Origin: Candidatus Sodaliphilus aphodohippi
GTDB taxonomy: Bacteria; Bacteroidota; Bacteroidia; Bacteroidales; Muribaculaceae
Length of the DNA: 33,929 nucleotides
Direction of reading: 5' to 3'
NCBI GenBank assembly: GCA_018065665.1
Contig: JAGHSV010000104.1
Span: 1 to 33,929, forward strand
How positions within the stretch are numbered: position 1 is the stretch's first letter; each line of letters opens with the position of its first letter. The notes under the pieces were generated by a model. The model was not told the origin of the DNA. It did not search any database and saw only the letters and a program-made list of their open reading frames with translations. Shown piece after piece: positions 7,038-15,988 of this stretch. The translations under genes and the position numbers were made by a program.

Positions 7038-9656
7038 TCACTGGTGGCGGCCGGTGAGGATGCCCTTGATGTCGTTGAGTTTGTTGAGCGCCTCGACGGG
7101 TGTGAGGTTGTTGACGTCAATGGTCAGAATCTCGTCGCGAATCTGTGCCAGCACGGGATCGTCGAGTTGGAATATCGACAACTGATAGCCGCTGCGGTCG
7201 TGTGCCACGTCGCTCAGGTCCTTGGTCACACTGCCGGCATCGGCGGCATTGCTTTCCAACTGCTTTAGAACCTGATTGGCGCGTTCGACGATGTCAATCG
7301 GCATGCCCGCGAGTTTTGCCACGTGGATACCGAAACTGTGTTCGCTGCCGCCTTTCACGATCTTGCGCAGGAATACCACTTTGCCGTTGATTTCCTTGAC
7401 ACTGACATTGTAGTTGACAATGCGCTTGAAAGTCTTCTCCATCTCGTTGAGCTCGTGGTAGTGGGTGGCAAAGAGCGTCTTGGCCTGGGCGCGGTGCTCG
7501 TGAATGTACTCAACGATGGACCATGCGATGGAGATGCCGTCATAGGTGCTGGTGCCGCGGCCCAGTTCATCAAACAGCACGAGGCTGCGCTGACTGAGGT
7601 TGTTCAGAATTGAGGACGCCTCGGTCATCTCGACCATAAAGGTACTCTCGCCCTGCGAGATGTTGTCGCTTGCCCCGACGCGTGTGAAAATCTTATCGAC
7701 GATGCCGATTCGTGCAGCCTCGGCCGGCACGAAGCAGCCCATCTGCGCCATCAGGGCAATAAGGGCAGTCTGTCGCAGCAACGCACTCTTACCCGCCATG
7801 TTGGGACCGGTGATAATCATGATTTGCTGGTCGTCGTTGCCGAGGTGGAGACTGTTGGGGACATATTGTTCTCCCGGAGGCAGTTGCCGCTCAATCACCG
7901 GGTGACGTCCGTTGGTGATGTCGATGTCCAGACTGTCGTCAACCACAGGGCGGTTATATTTGCCTTCGATTGCGACACGGGTGAACGAGCACAGGCAGTC
8001 GAGCTGTGCAATGATGCCGCAGTCGGTCTGTATGGCCGGGATATACTCGGTGACGTCCGAGACCAGTTCGTTGAAGAGTTGGGTTTCTATAATCTGGATA
8101 TTCTCCTCGGCGCTCAATATCTTGGTTTCGTATTCCTTCAGTTCGTTGGTGACATAGCGCTCGGCGCTGACCAGTGTCTGTTTCCTGATCCACTCGGGCG
8201 GCACCTTATCCTTGTGGGTGTTACGCACCTCGATATAGTACCCGAAAACGTTGTTGTAGGCAATTTTCAGGTTTGATATGCCGCTCTCCTGGCTAAGGCG
8301 TTGCTGCATCCCGATCAGGTAGTCCTTGTTGGAGTGTGACAGGTTGCGCAGTTCGTCCAGTTTTTCGTTGACCCCCATGTTGATGACATTGCCGCGATTC
8401 AGCTGGTTGGGGGCATCGGGGTTGATTTCACGGTCGATGCGCTCGCTCAGGGTCTTGCATGCGTTAAGTTGCTCACCCAGGGTGTTGAGCACGTCGCAGT
8501 TGGCATCCATTGTCATCTGTTTTATGGGCTCAATTGCCTGCAGTGCGCACTTGAGCTGAACTATCTCGCGTGGCGTGATACGCCCCACGGCGGCCTTGCT
8601 GGTCAGTCGTTCGACATCTCCCATAACCTCGAGGTGCTCTTTCAGCAGGTCGCGGTCCTCGGGGTGACGCATGAAGTGCTCGACGGCGTCGAGTCGTCGG
8701 TTAATGGCCTTGACATCCTTGATGGGGAACATAATCCAGCGATGCATCATGCGCGCGCCCATTGGCGAGAGGGTACGGTCAACTACATTAAGCAGCGACT
8801 TGCCGTCCTCGCACAGCGGTGTCACCAGTTCAAGATTGCGTATCGTGAACTTGTCAAGGCGCACAAACCGGTCGGCATCCAGTCGCGACAGCGTGGTGAT
8901 GTGCTTGACCTGGGTGTGCTGGGTGATGTCCAGGTAGTGCATGATGGCTCCGGCAGCAATGATTGCCTCCTCCATCGGGCCGATGCCGAATCCTTTCAGA
9001 CTCTTTGTCTCAAAGTGCTTCAAAAGCCTGTCAACGGCAGTCTCGCTGGTGAACACCCACTCGTCCATCTCATAGGTCAGGTAGTGGGTGGTTACCGAGT
9101 CGGCAAAGCGAGTGCGGTTGCTGCGCTCGATGAGCACCTCCTTGGGTTGGAAGTTGCCGAGCAGTTTATCGACATACTCGGCATTGCCCTCGGCCACCAT
9201 AAACTCGCCGGTGCTGATGTCAAGCAGTGCCAGTCCCTCTTTTTTCTTGCCGAAGTGCACCGCTGCCAGGAAGTTGTTCTCCTTGCGGTCGAGAATGCTG
9301 CCGCCAACAACGACGCCCGGTGTCACCAGTTCGGTGATGCCTCGCTTGACGAGTTTTTTGGTCAGTTTTGGGTCTTCAAGCTGGTCGCAGATGGCCACGC
9401 GCTTGCCGGCACGCACCAGTTTGGGCAGATAGGTATCGAGTGCGTGGTGAGGGAATCCCGCCATCTCGGTTGCCGCCGCTGCACCGTTGCTGCGGCGCGT
9501 GAGGGTGATGCCCAGTACCTCAGACGCTGTTATGGCGTCTTGAAGATATGTTTCGTAGAAGTCGCCCACGCGAAACAGCAGTATGGCATCGGGATGTTTC
9601 TCCTTCATTGCCATGAACTGTTTCATCATTGGGGTTTCGAGCGCGTTTTTTGCCAT
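7038..9656 (-). CDS. mutS: DNA mismatch repair protein MutS
   Basis: An 872-residue full-length MutS1. The mismatch-reading motif F33-Y34-E35 (GDFYE) is intact. The connector, lever and clamp regions follow, then the ABC ATPase with Walker A G617-PNMAGKS-624 and Walker B LVLFDE (D696-E697) followed by [10 protein letters not shown]. With MutL it starts mismatch repair in the cytoplasm. All key residues are present, so there is no sign of a mutator allele. It has its own promoter at 9678-9709, 68 bases after the MBOAT gene on the same strand, so read-through from the acetylation pair is possible. Confidence 0.96.
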   Translation of the reverse strand: MAKNALETPMMKQFMAMKEKHPDAILLFRVGDFYETYLQDAITASEVLGITLTRRSNGAAAATEMAGFPHHALDTYLPKLVRAGKRVAICDQLEDPKLTKKLVKRGITELVTPGVVVGGSILDRKENNFLAAVHFGKKKEGLALLDISTGEFMVAEGNAEYVDKLLGNFQPKEVLIERSNRTRFADSVTTHYLTYEMDEWVFTSETAVDRLLKHFETKSLKGFGIGPMEEAIIAAGAIMHYLDITQHTQVKHITTLSRLDADRFVRLDKFTIRNLELVTPLCEDGKSLLNVVDRTLSPMGARMMHRWIMFPIKDVKAINRRLDAVEHFMRHPEDRDLLKEHLEVMGDVERLTSKAAVGRITPREIVQLKCALQAIEPIKQMTMDANCDVLNTLGEQLNACKTLSERIDREINPDAPNQLNRGNVINMGVNEKLDELRNLSHSNKDYLIGMQQRLSQESGISNLKIAYNNVFGYYIEVRNTHKDKVPPEWIRKQTLVSAERYVTNELKEYETKILSAEENIQIIETQLFNELVSDVTEYIPAIQTDCGIIAQLDCLCSFTRVAIEGKYNRPVVDDSLDIDITNGRHPVIERQLPPGEQYVPNSLHLGNDDQQIMIITGPNMAGKSALLRQTALIALMAQMGCFVPAEAARIGIVDKIFTRVGASDNISQGESTFMVEMTEASSILNNLSQRSLVLFDELGRGTSTYDGISIAWSIVEYIHEHRAQAKTLFATHYHELNEMEKTFKRIVNYNVSVKEINGKVVFLRKIVKGGSEHSFGIHVAKLAGMPIDIVERANQVLKQLESNAADAGSVTKDLSDVAHDRSGYQLSIFQLDDPVLAQIRDEILTIDVNNLTPVEALNKLNDIKGILTGRHQ

Positions 9657-9677
9657 CTTGTTGTTGGTTTGTTATTG

Positions 9678-9709
9678 CAAAATTACAAATTTTCTGGTGA
9701 AACACCAAA
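9678..9709 (-). promoter_or_regulatory. Promoter of mutS
   Basis: On the minus strand, TTTG (9709-9706), a 20-base spacer and TAATTTTG then C (9685-9677) match the Bacteroidetes consensus fully. Transcription would start about 15 bases before the ATG at 9656. Confidence 0.65.
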
Positions 9710-9724
9710 AAACAGCATAACCGT

Positions 9725-11248
9725 TTAGAACTGGAAGTAAATGAACGGCTGCACGTCGCTGGTCTTCACCTGTGCGATGATAAAAACCATTGCTATCAGC
9801 ACCAGCACATAAACGATGGCCGGCATCTTGACAAAAGCCCGCTTGCATCGGGTTTCCCACTTGGCGGGGACAAAGTGCAGCGCATAGCCCAGCACAATCA
9901 TCGCCATCACGCTGCCATAGCCGGTGATGAGTTGCCCAAGCAACTCGGGGTGGAAATTGGTGAAAATCTGGGTCAGCATCTTGACCGAACCGTCAAACTC
10001 ACGGTTGCGGAAGAAAATCCAACACAGGCAGACAAAGTTAAAAGTGATGAAAACGCTCAGCGCATGCAGCCACTTGCCGGTTTGCCCCGAGGTTTTACTG
10101 CCCGTGAGCGACATCCACATCTTGTGCAGTGCCAGTGCCACGCCGTGCAGGCCGCCCCACGCCACAAAGTTCCACGACGCCCCGTGCCACAGGCCACCCA
10201 ACAGCATGGTGATGAGCAAATTGAGGTACTGACGCAATTTCCCCTTTCGGTTGCCGCCCAGCGATATATACAGGTAGTCGCGCAACCACGTCGAGAGCGA
10301 GATGTGCCAGTGGCGCCAGAACTCGGTGATTGAAGCGCTCTTGTATGGACTGTTGAAGTTAATATTGAAATGGAAACCCAACAGCAGCGCGATGCCGATT
10401 GCCATGTCGCTGTAACCCGAGAAGTCGCAGTAAATCTGCAATGCATAACCATATACGCCCACAAGGTTCTCGAGTCCGCTGTATAAAGTGGGGTTGTCAA
10501 AAATGCGTTCAACAAAGTTGACGCTGATAAAGTCACTGATAACTGCTTTCTTGAACAGACCGCACACTATCAGCCATATACCCATGCCAACCATGTTGCG
10601 TGTGACGTGCAACGGTCGGCGTATCTGAGGTATGAAATCGCTGGCACGGACAATGGGGCCTGCCACCAGCTGGGGGAAGAACGACACGTAGAACGCATAG
10701 TCAAGCAGACTGTCCAAGGGCTTGATGCGCCGGCGATAAACATCAATGGTGTAACTGAGCGACTGGAACGTGAAGAACGAAATGCCGACGGGGAGGAAGA
10801 TGTTCAGGTCGGTGAACGTGCCTCCGGTGAGACCGGCAAAGGCGTGACCCAGGAAATTAGTGTATTTGAACCACCCCAGCAAACCGAGGTCTATGATAAG
10901 ACTCAGTGCCACCAACCACTTGCGCCGCGCTTTGCTGCCGTCACCACCAATGCCTCGGGCAATCAAGAAGTCGCTGACGGTGACAACGGCAAGCAAGAAG
11001 AAATAGAAGCCGCTTGACTTGTAATAGAAGTAGTAACTGAAGGCTGTCACAAACAGCAGGCGTGCCGTGAGGTTGCGGTGCAGGAAGGCATAGACGACAA
11101 TGAAACCGGCAAACAGCCAAAGGAAGATGCCGCTGCTGAAAATCATCGGGGCATTGCTGTCATAGGTCAACAGCGACACAATGATGTTCCAGTCCAAATT
11201 GCGCCACCCGCTGGCAAGCATATCCAGTATCTTATCCATGCCCATCAT
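9725..11248 (-). CDS. MBOAT family O-acyltransferase (AlgI/PatA-like)
   Basis: A 507-residue polytopic membrane protein with the MBOAT signature: WRHWHISLSTWLRDYLY (about 311-327) and the catalytic histidine H355 in GGLWHGASWNF, which corresponds to AlgI His322. Such proteins move acetyl groups across the inner membrane for alginate, peptidoglycan or other polymer O-acetylation. The start overlaps the stop of the SGNH gene by four bases (ATGA), so the two are made together as the usual transporter/transferase pair. No alginate or cellulose synthase genes are nearby, so the acceptor polymer is not identified. Met1 and Met2 (and Met4) are all possible starts; Met1 gives the overlap. Confidence 0.88.
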   Translation of the reverse strand: MMGMDKILDMLASGWRNLDWNIIVSLLTYDSNAPMIFSSGIFLWLFAGFIVVYAFLHRNLTARLLFVTAFSYYFYYKSSGFYFFLLAVVTVSDFLIARGIGGDGSKARRKWLVALSLIIDLGLLGWFKYTNFLGHAFAGLTGGTFTDLNIFLPVGISFFTFQSLSYTIDVYRRRIKPLDSLLDYAFYVSFFPQLVAGPIVRASDFIPQIRRPLHVTRNMVGMGIWLIVCGLFKKAVISDFISVNFVERIFDNPTLYSGLENLVGVYGYALQIYCDFSGYSDMAIGIALLLGFHFNINFNSPYKSASITEFWRHWHISLSTWLRDYLYISLGGNRKGKLRQYLNLLITMLLGGLWHGASWNFVAWGGLHGVALALHKMWMSLTGSKTSGQTGKWLHALSVFITFNFVCLCWIFFRNREFDGSVKMLTQIFTNFHPELLGQLITGYGSVMAMIVLGYALHFVPAKWETRCKRAFVKMPAIVYVLVLIAMVFIIAQVKTSDVQPFIYFQF

Positions 11249-12621
11249 TGCTCACCTCCTTTCGGTGTATTTTGTTGGCGATAAGACTGATAGCCCCAGT
11301 CGAGCGTCTCGGCAAAAATGCGGCCTATTCGTTTACCGCCGTTGAAATTGATGTGGGTGTAATCGCGGTTGGCTTCGGCAGGTTTTGCCTGTGCCATACG
11401 CACGATGCTGCCGCTGCCGCCCATTGCCGTAAACATGTTCCAGAACGCGATGTGATGGTCAAATGCCAGTTGCTGCTGAACATTTATCAAGGCTGTGATG
11501 CAGCTCATTGTATTAAGGGCGCCCGATGCTGTGCGCTGGGCCCTATCGCTGACGCTGACAACAAGAAAACCGGTCGTCGGCATCGCTTGCTTCATACGGT
11601 CAATGGCACTGCCCATCTTCATGCTGTATTCGTTGAACTGCTTTTGGCCTTTGTGGGCGATGTTAAGTCCGTACATGATAATGACAAGATCGTAATGCCG
11701 TGCCTTGTCAAACGATGCAAACATGCGGTCACTGACTTTGCCCAGGTGATAACCGCATGACGACCGCAGGCTGAAGTTATCGACAGTGATGCCATCGTTG
11801 CCGTCCATAGCACTACCCAGGAAAGCGATACCGGGATCGCTATAATCCACGGTCCACTTGACACTTCCAATCTTGCCGTTGACATGGACCGAACCCACCT
11901 CGCCGTTACCGCTGATGTTAAAGCGCTGTGTGGCGGTGCCGTTGACGGTTGCGGTGACACTGGCAGTGCCGTAGCCTGTGTAATATAATGTTGCAACTTG
12001 GCAGGTGTCAAGATGGGCTGTTGCCGTGGTTCCTCTCAACTCAACATTTGCACCCGGCGTGGCTGCATAGTAGTGACCGGTGATGGAGGCATGTTCACCG
12101 CCGAAACCTCTGTGATCGTTACCGTTGTGCTCGGTCCAGCCGCTAAAATTGTGACGCACGCTCCGGCGGAAACCGTTCACGTTGCTCGTGATGGGCACAT
12201 ACCCGACCCCACAGCCACCGTAAAGCGTCTGCAACTGCTCACGCAGCGGTTCGGTCAGTATGTCACCCTCGATAAAACTGTCACCCAGCACGGCAATCCT
12301 GACGGGCCGTCCCAGCGACGCCATTTGCTCGATTGCCTCATAGAGGGGTTCTATTCCCTGGCGTTCGTCCCCGCTCATGTCGTTGATGCAGGTCATGCCG
12401 GGTTTGCAGGTGTTGATGGCGTTTTTCACGACCGGCAGCTCCTTGATGGTGTCGGTCTGTGCCGGCATGCCCGTCGAGTCGTTTGAAATGTCCGAGAGAA
12501 TGTCAACTTGGCGCAAGGCCATACCACCAACAGACAACTGAGGCAACCACTTGAGCCCCAGCAATCCAAGCACCGTCAGCAGCACGATGCAGACAACAGT
12601 ATGAAGGTAACCCCGTTCCAT
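11245..12621 (-). CDS. Membrane-anchored SGNH hydrolase/acyltransferase with inserted beta domain
   Basis: A 458-residue protein with an N-terminal membrane anchor (about 7-24). The SGNH catalytic blocks are visible: G113-D114-S115 (VLGDSFIEGD), Y-G318-L-N320, and D420-YT-H423. Between the first and second blocks lie about 110 residues (roughly 175-285) rich in Thr, Val and Gly that read as a beta-sandwich insertion. Insertions of that kind occur in peptidoglycan O-acetylesterase Ape1. It is the first gene of the MBOAT pair and so acts in the periplasm on the same polymer, either as transferase (AlgX/PatB-like) or esterase (Ape1-like). The sequence does not decide between these. Confidence 0.8.
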   Translation of the reverse strand: MERGYLHTVVCIVLLTVLGLLGLKWLPQLSVGGMALRQVDILSDISNDSTGMPAQTDTIKELPVVKNAINTCKPGMTCINDMSGDERQGIEPLYEAIEQMASLGRPVRIAVLGDSFIEGDILTEPLREQLQTLYGGCGVGYVPITSNVNGFRRSVRHNFSGWTEHNGNDHRGFGGEHASITGHYYAATPGANVELRGTTATAHLDTCQVATLYYTGYGTASVTATVNGTATQRFNISGNGEVGSVHVNGKIGSVKWTVDYSDPGIAFLGSAMDGNDGITVDNFSLRSSCGYHLGKVSDRMFASFDKARHYDLVIIMYGLNIAHKGQKQFNEYSMKMGSAIDRMKQAMPTTGFLVVSVSDRAQRTASGALNTMSCITALINVQQQLAFDHHIAFWNMFTAMGGSGSIVRMAQAKPAEANRDYTHINFNGGKRIGRIFAETLDWGYQSYRQQNTPKGGEQ

Positions 12622-12647
12622 GAAAGATTTTCTCTAAAAAAGTCGTA

Positions 12648-12655
12648 CAAAATTA
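12648..12655 (-). promoter_or_regulatory. -7 box of the SGNH/MBOAT pair
   Basis: Minus strand TAATTTTG is an exact -7 match 26 bases before the ATG at 12621. Candidate TTTG elements lie at spacings of 17 and 23 rather than the preferred 19-21. Confidence 0.5.
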
Positions 12656-12790
12656 CAACTTATTTATAACATCAAACACAAAAAAAACGCCAAAGTTGTT
12701 AACAACCGTCACACGCCAGAGGCCATGGGGTTTTCATCTTGGTGGATGCCTTTGTCAACAAAATATAAGAAATGGCCCGTTTTTTGGATT

Positions 12791-12798
12791 TATTTTTG
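12791..12798 (+). promoter_or_regulatory. -7 box of the U32 gene
   Basis: TATTTTTG is an exact -7 match 28 bases before the ATG at 12827. No TTTG stands at the right distance. Its position rules out the track's start at 12725. Confidence 0.5.
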
Positions 12799-12826
12799 TA
12801 AGTTTGCAGTGAAAAACGGAAAATCA

Positions 12827-14077
12827 ATGGAAAGGAAAGATTTTGAGATAATGGCCCCGGTGGGGTCATGGGAGTCGCTGACCGCCGCATGGCAGGGCGG
12901 TGCCGACGCCATCTATTTTGGTATCGAGGGTTTGAACATGCGCTCCAAGTCCAGCGTGAACTTCAGCATCGACAACCTACACACCATTGCCGCCTGGTGC
13001 AGCGAGCACGGCATGAAGAGTTATCTGACAGTGAACACTATCATATATGAGGAGGACATCGACTACATGCACCGCATTGTCGACGCGGCGCGTGAGGCCG
13101 GCGTCAGTGCCATCATCGCCAGTGATATGGCAGCCATTCTCTATGCCCGCAGCATCGGTGTCGAGGTGCATATCTCCACCCAGGTCAACGTGAGCAACAG
13201 CGAGGCAGTGCGCTACTATGCCCGCATGGCCGATGTCATGGTGTTGGCCCGCGAACTCAACATGGACCAGGTGCGCGCCATCAGCGAGACCATCGAGCGC
13301 GACAACATCACCGGCCCCAACGGTGCTCCGGTGCGTCTCGAGATGTTCTGCCACGGCGCATTGTGCATGGCAGTGTCGGGCAAGTGCTACCTGAGCCTTC
13401 ACGAGGCGGGCACCAGTGCCAACCGCGGCGCGTGCCGGCAGATTTGCCGACGCAGCTACACCGTCACCGACCGCGAGACCGGCGACAGCCTGGACATCGA
13501 CAACAAATACATCATGTCGCCCAAGGACCTCAAGACCATACACTTCCTCAACAAGATGGTCGACGCCGGGGTGCGCGTGTTCAAGATAGAGGGCCGCGCC
13601 CGCGGACCCGAATATGTGCGCACTGTGGTCAGCTGCTACCACGAGGCCCTGAACAGCCTCATTGACGGCACCTACAGCGAGGAGAAGGTGGCGCAGTGGG
13701 ACGAGCGTCTGGCGCGGGTGTTCAACCGCGGTTTCTGGAACGGCTATTACCTGGGGCAGCGGCTGGGCGAATGGACAATGAAATACGGCTCCAGCGCAAC
13801 ACGCGTCAAGGTGTATGCCGCCAAGGGCATACGCTATTTCTCCAATCTGGGTGTTGCCGAGTTCCTGGTCGAGGCCGGCGAGGTCAAAGTTGGTGACGAG
13901 ATAGTCATCACCGGCCCCACCACTGGTGCCGTAATGTTGACACTCACCGAGATACGCGTCGATCTCAAGCCCGTTGACCGTGCCGTCAAGGGCGAGCACT
14001 TCTCAATCAAGACCGACACCAAAATCCGCCCCAGCGACAAACTCTTCCTGTGGAAGGAGACCAAATTAACACCATAG
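12827..14077 (+). CDS. U32 family peptidase-like protein (TrhP/RlhA type)
   Basis: A 416-residue protein from the ATG at 12827 (MERKDFEIMAPVGSWESL). The upstream 34 codons in the track run through the promoter and are rejected. The N-terminal beta-barrel start APVGS…GGADAIYFG and the U32 signature E172-MFCHGALCMAVSGKCYLS are both present. Further cysteines C203 and C207 could complete a metal or Fe-S site with C180 and C187. U32 members were once called collagenases (PrtC), but E. coli relatives YegQ/TrhP and YdcP/RlhA hydroxylate tRNA wobble uridine or 23S rRNA C2501. One of these RNA-modifying roles is likelier than proteolysis; which one cannot be told here. Monocistronic, divergent from the SGNH gene. 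Confidence 0.85.
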   Translation: MERKDFEIMAPVGSWESLTAAWQGGADAIYFGIEGLNMRSKSSVNFSIDNLHTIAAWCSEHGMKSYLTVNTIIYEEDIDYMHRIVDAAREAGVSAIIASDMAAILYARSIGVEVHISTQVNVSNSEAVRYYARMADVMVLARELNMDQVRAISETIERDNITGPNGAPVRLEMFCHGALCMAVSGKCYLSLHEAGTSANRGACRQICRRSYTVTDRETGDSLDIDNKYIMSPKDLKTIHFLNKMVDAGVRVFKIEGRARGPEYVRTVVSCYHEALNSLIDGTYSEEKVAQWDERLARVFNRGFWNGYYLGQRLGEWTMKYGSSATRVKVYAAKGIRYFSNLGVAEFLVEAGEVKVGDEIVITGPTTGAVMLTLTEIRVDLKPVDRAVKGEHFSIKTDTKIRPSDKLFLWKETKLTP

Positions 14078-14094
14078 GACAGATGAGACTAATA

Positions 14095-14138
14095 TGACAA
14101 ATGGGAGTAATATCTGCGTCCCATTGGTCCCATTGTCA
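14095..14138. terminator. Hairpin between convergent genes
   Basis: TGACAAATGGGA (14095-14106) pairs with TCCCATTGTCA (14128-14138) with one bulged A. A second copy of TCCCATT (14119-14125) in the loop offers an alternative 7-bp pairing. It lies between the ends of the U32 gene and the AraC-type gene and overlaps the latter's stop codon. No U-run follows on either strand, so a bidirectional terminator is plausible but not typical. Confidence 0.4.
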
Positions 14139-15791
14139 GTCCTTCTTTGACATCTTCTGGAATGCCGACGGGGTGAGTCCCACAATGTCCTTGAAGATGT
14201 TGACAAAGTTGGCGCGTGACTTATACCCCAGGCTTTGGGCGATGCCCTCGATGGTCAAGTGCCCATAGTTCTCGGTGTCAATCAACCGTTTGCATGCTTC
14301 CTTGATGCGGTACTCGTTGAGGATGGTGTTGAACTTGCTGTGCATCACGTTGTTGATGAGGTGTGACACGTTTTTCTCGTGCACTCCGACCAGTGCGGCA
14401 AGTTGGGTGACGGTGAAGCCTTCGTTATAGATATCGGGCGAAGTTTCCATGACGCTTCTGATTTTCCCGATCATCTCCAGCTGCTCGGCAGTGGGGGCTT
14501 CGTCGTTGTTGTGTGTTTGAGGTTCGGGTTTCTGCTCCTTGCTGTCGCGCAGCAGGGCAATCTGTTTCTGGTAGAGCAGCACATCCTTTTTGTGGTTGCG
14601 CTTGCTGTTGATATATATTATTGTCAGTATGGCAAGTACCAGTATCGAGAGGATGACCACGCCCCACAGTACGATAGTCTGAATCCTCTGCCTGGTGGCC
14701 ATCTCGCGGACTTGGTTGCGCGTCTGCTCCAGCTCAATGTTCAGTTTGGCCTCGTCCATCTTGGCCAACCGGCTCTTGTTGATAAACTCGTCCTTGGTGG
14801 TGAAGTAGAGCAGTTCGTATTTGTGCGCCAGCGCCTCGTTTCCCTGCAGTTCATAGTGCCGTTGCAGCATGTTGAGCACCTCGAGCAATTCAAAGGTCTT
14901 GTTGTCGGCACGATTCTTCTTCTCCAAGCGCAACAACTGCGCCTCGGCATCCTTCATGCGGCCACACTTCATCAACAGGTAGTATTTCACTAGATTTTCG
15001 ACCTGTTTGTGCGAGATTGAATCGTTTTCGTTCAGTTCGTGATAGTCAATCGAAGAAGGTTCAAGCAACTTCAATGCCTCGGTATATTTCCCTTTCTGAT
15101 AATTTTCGTAGATACGGCAGAATGTCTGGGCAAACGAAGAATTGATGCTATGTACTATATTGAGTCGGCTGTATTCATTTACCTCATTTTCAATATCATC
15201 TGTTTTGTCATATTTGATGGCAAGAGATACCATGTTCCCAATTAAGGAATTCACATTAGCCGCTTCGGCCGGGGTTGAGTAATTGTTGTGCAACGCCTTG
15301 AACGAATTCTTGAAAAAACCAATCAGTTCAGGACTATAGGCATAGTTGTTGTCGAGGTTGTTTCTTGTGGCTTCAAGGATGCTCATGGTGGTAACAGCAT
15401 TGGCATATTGCCACTGGTGACCATACTTGTGTGCTATCTGTTTGGCTTTCAAGAGGTATGTTGTACCTAACTGATAGTTGTAGTAATTCCTTGTGTAAAC
15501 CAGCCCAATGTAATTCAAGGCCCAGCAGCATGCACTGCTTTCCTCTTTTGTGAGGTTCTCTTTTTCGAGGAACCGATTTGTCTGGAGGTTGGCATATTGC
15601 ATGGCACTGTCCACTTTGCCCTGTTGGCTATAAGAAGAGATGATTCGGCATTGCTCTTCGGGCGACAACTTGTAGAACTTCTCAATGTCGTCGTTTTCAA
15701 ATGCGTGGGCGTTGGCCGATGGGGAACACAACCATGAGGCAATCGTCAATACGGTCGCCAACACTATCCGGTATGTCCACGTCAGTTTCAT
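14136..15791 (-). CDS. Membrane-bound TPR / AraC-type HTH regulator
   Basis: A 551-residue protein. A signal peptide (to about ANA28) and a periplasmic alpha-helical, TPR-like region (about 30-365) precede one membrane helix (about 371-396, IVLWGVVILSILVLAILTIIYI). A cytoplasmic AraC/XylS double helix-turn-helix follows (about 440-548, ending …GYKSRANFVNIFKDIVGLTPSAF). Such proteins are one-component membrane regulators common in Bacteroidetes. The ligand and targets are not evident. It follows the two leucine-rich repeat genes on the same strand but is separated by a terminator and has its own -7 box, so it may control them rather than be part of their operon. That link is inference. Confidence 0.82.
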   Translation of the reverse strand: MKLTWTYRIVLATVLTIASWLCSPSANAHAFENDDIEKFYKLSPEEQCRIISSYSQQGKVDSAMQYANLQTNRFLEKENLTKEESSACCWALNYIGLVYTRNYYNYQLGTTYLLKAKQIAHKYGHQWQYANAVTTMSILEATRNNLDNNYAYSPELIGFFKNSFKALHNNYSTPAEAANVNSLIGNMVSLAIKYDKTDDIENEVNEYSRLNIVHSINSSFAQTFCRIYENYQKGKYTEALKLLEPSSIDYHELNENDSISHKQVENLVKYYLLMKCGRMKDAEAQLLRLEKKNRADNKTFELLEVLNMLQRHYELQGNEALAHKYELLYFTTKDEFINKSRLAKMDEAKLNIELEQTRNQVREMATRQRIQTIVLWGVVILSILVLAILTIIYINSKRNHKKDVLLYQKQIALLRDSKEQKPEPQTHNNDEAPTAEQLEMIGKIRSVMETSPDIYNEGFTVTQLAALVGVHEKNVSHLINNVMHSKFNTILNEYRIKEACKRLIDTENYGHLTIEGIAQSLGYKSRANFVNIFKDIVGLTPSAFQKMSKKD

Positions 15792-15805
15792 AGTTTTTCA
15801 AAAGG

Positions 15806-15813
15806 CAAATTTA
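15806..15813 (-). promoter_or_regulatory. -7 box of the TPR/AraC regulator
   Basis: Minus strand TAAATTTG then C is an exact -7 match 14 bases before the ATG at 15791. No convincing -33 element. Confidence 0.5.
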
Positions 15814-15859
15814 CGAAAACTATTTGAAACGCGTGATAAGAACGTGGAAAAAATACAAT

Positions 15860-15893
15860 AAAAAGTCCCCCGCAGCAATTTCCGCAAGGGGAC
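15860..15893 (-). terminator. Rho-independent terminator after the leucine-rich repeat genes
   Basis: On the minus strand GTCCCC…GGGGAC forms a 6-bp G/C stem with a 17-base loop and is followed directly by TTTTTA. It lies about 95 bases past the stop of the first leucine-rich repeat gene and before the regulator's promoter. Confidence 0.7.
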
Positions 15894-15988
15894 CATCTAT
15901 AGTATGTCGAACTGCCTCAGGAGCTTATTATTTCCGTTTTGTTAGAAAGAAGAAACATAAGTCTAACGCAGTGGTAGCGTTTAAAAAG

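Noticed and set aside
8469-9728. Plus-strand ORF of 419 aa
   Set aside because: Antisense to mutS, whose motifs are complete; no promoter or recognisable domain.
12977-13999. Minus-strand ORF of 340 aa
   Set aside because: Antisense to the U32 gene, which has a clear family signature.
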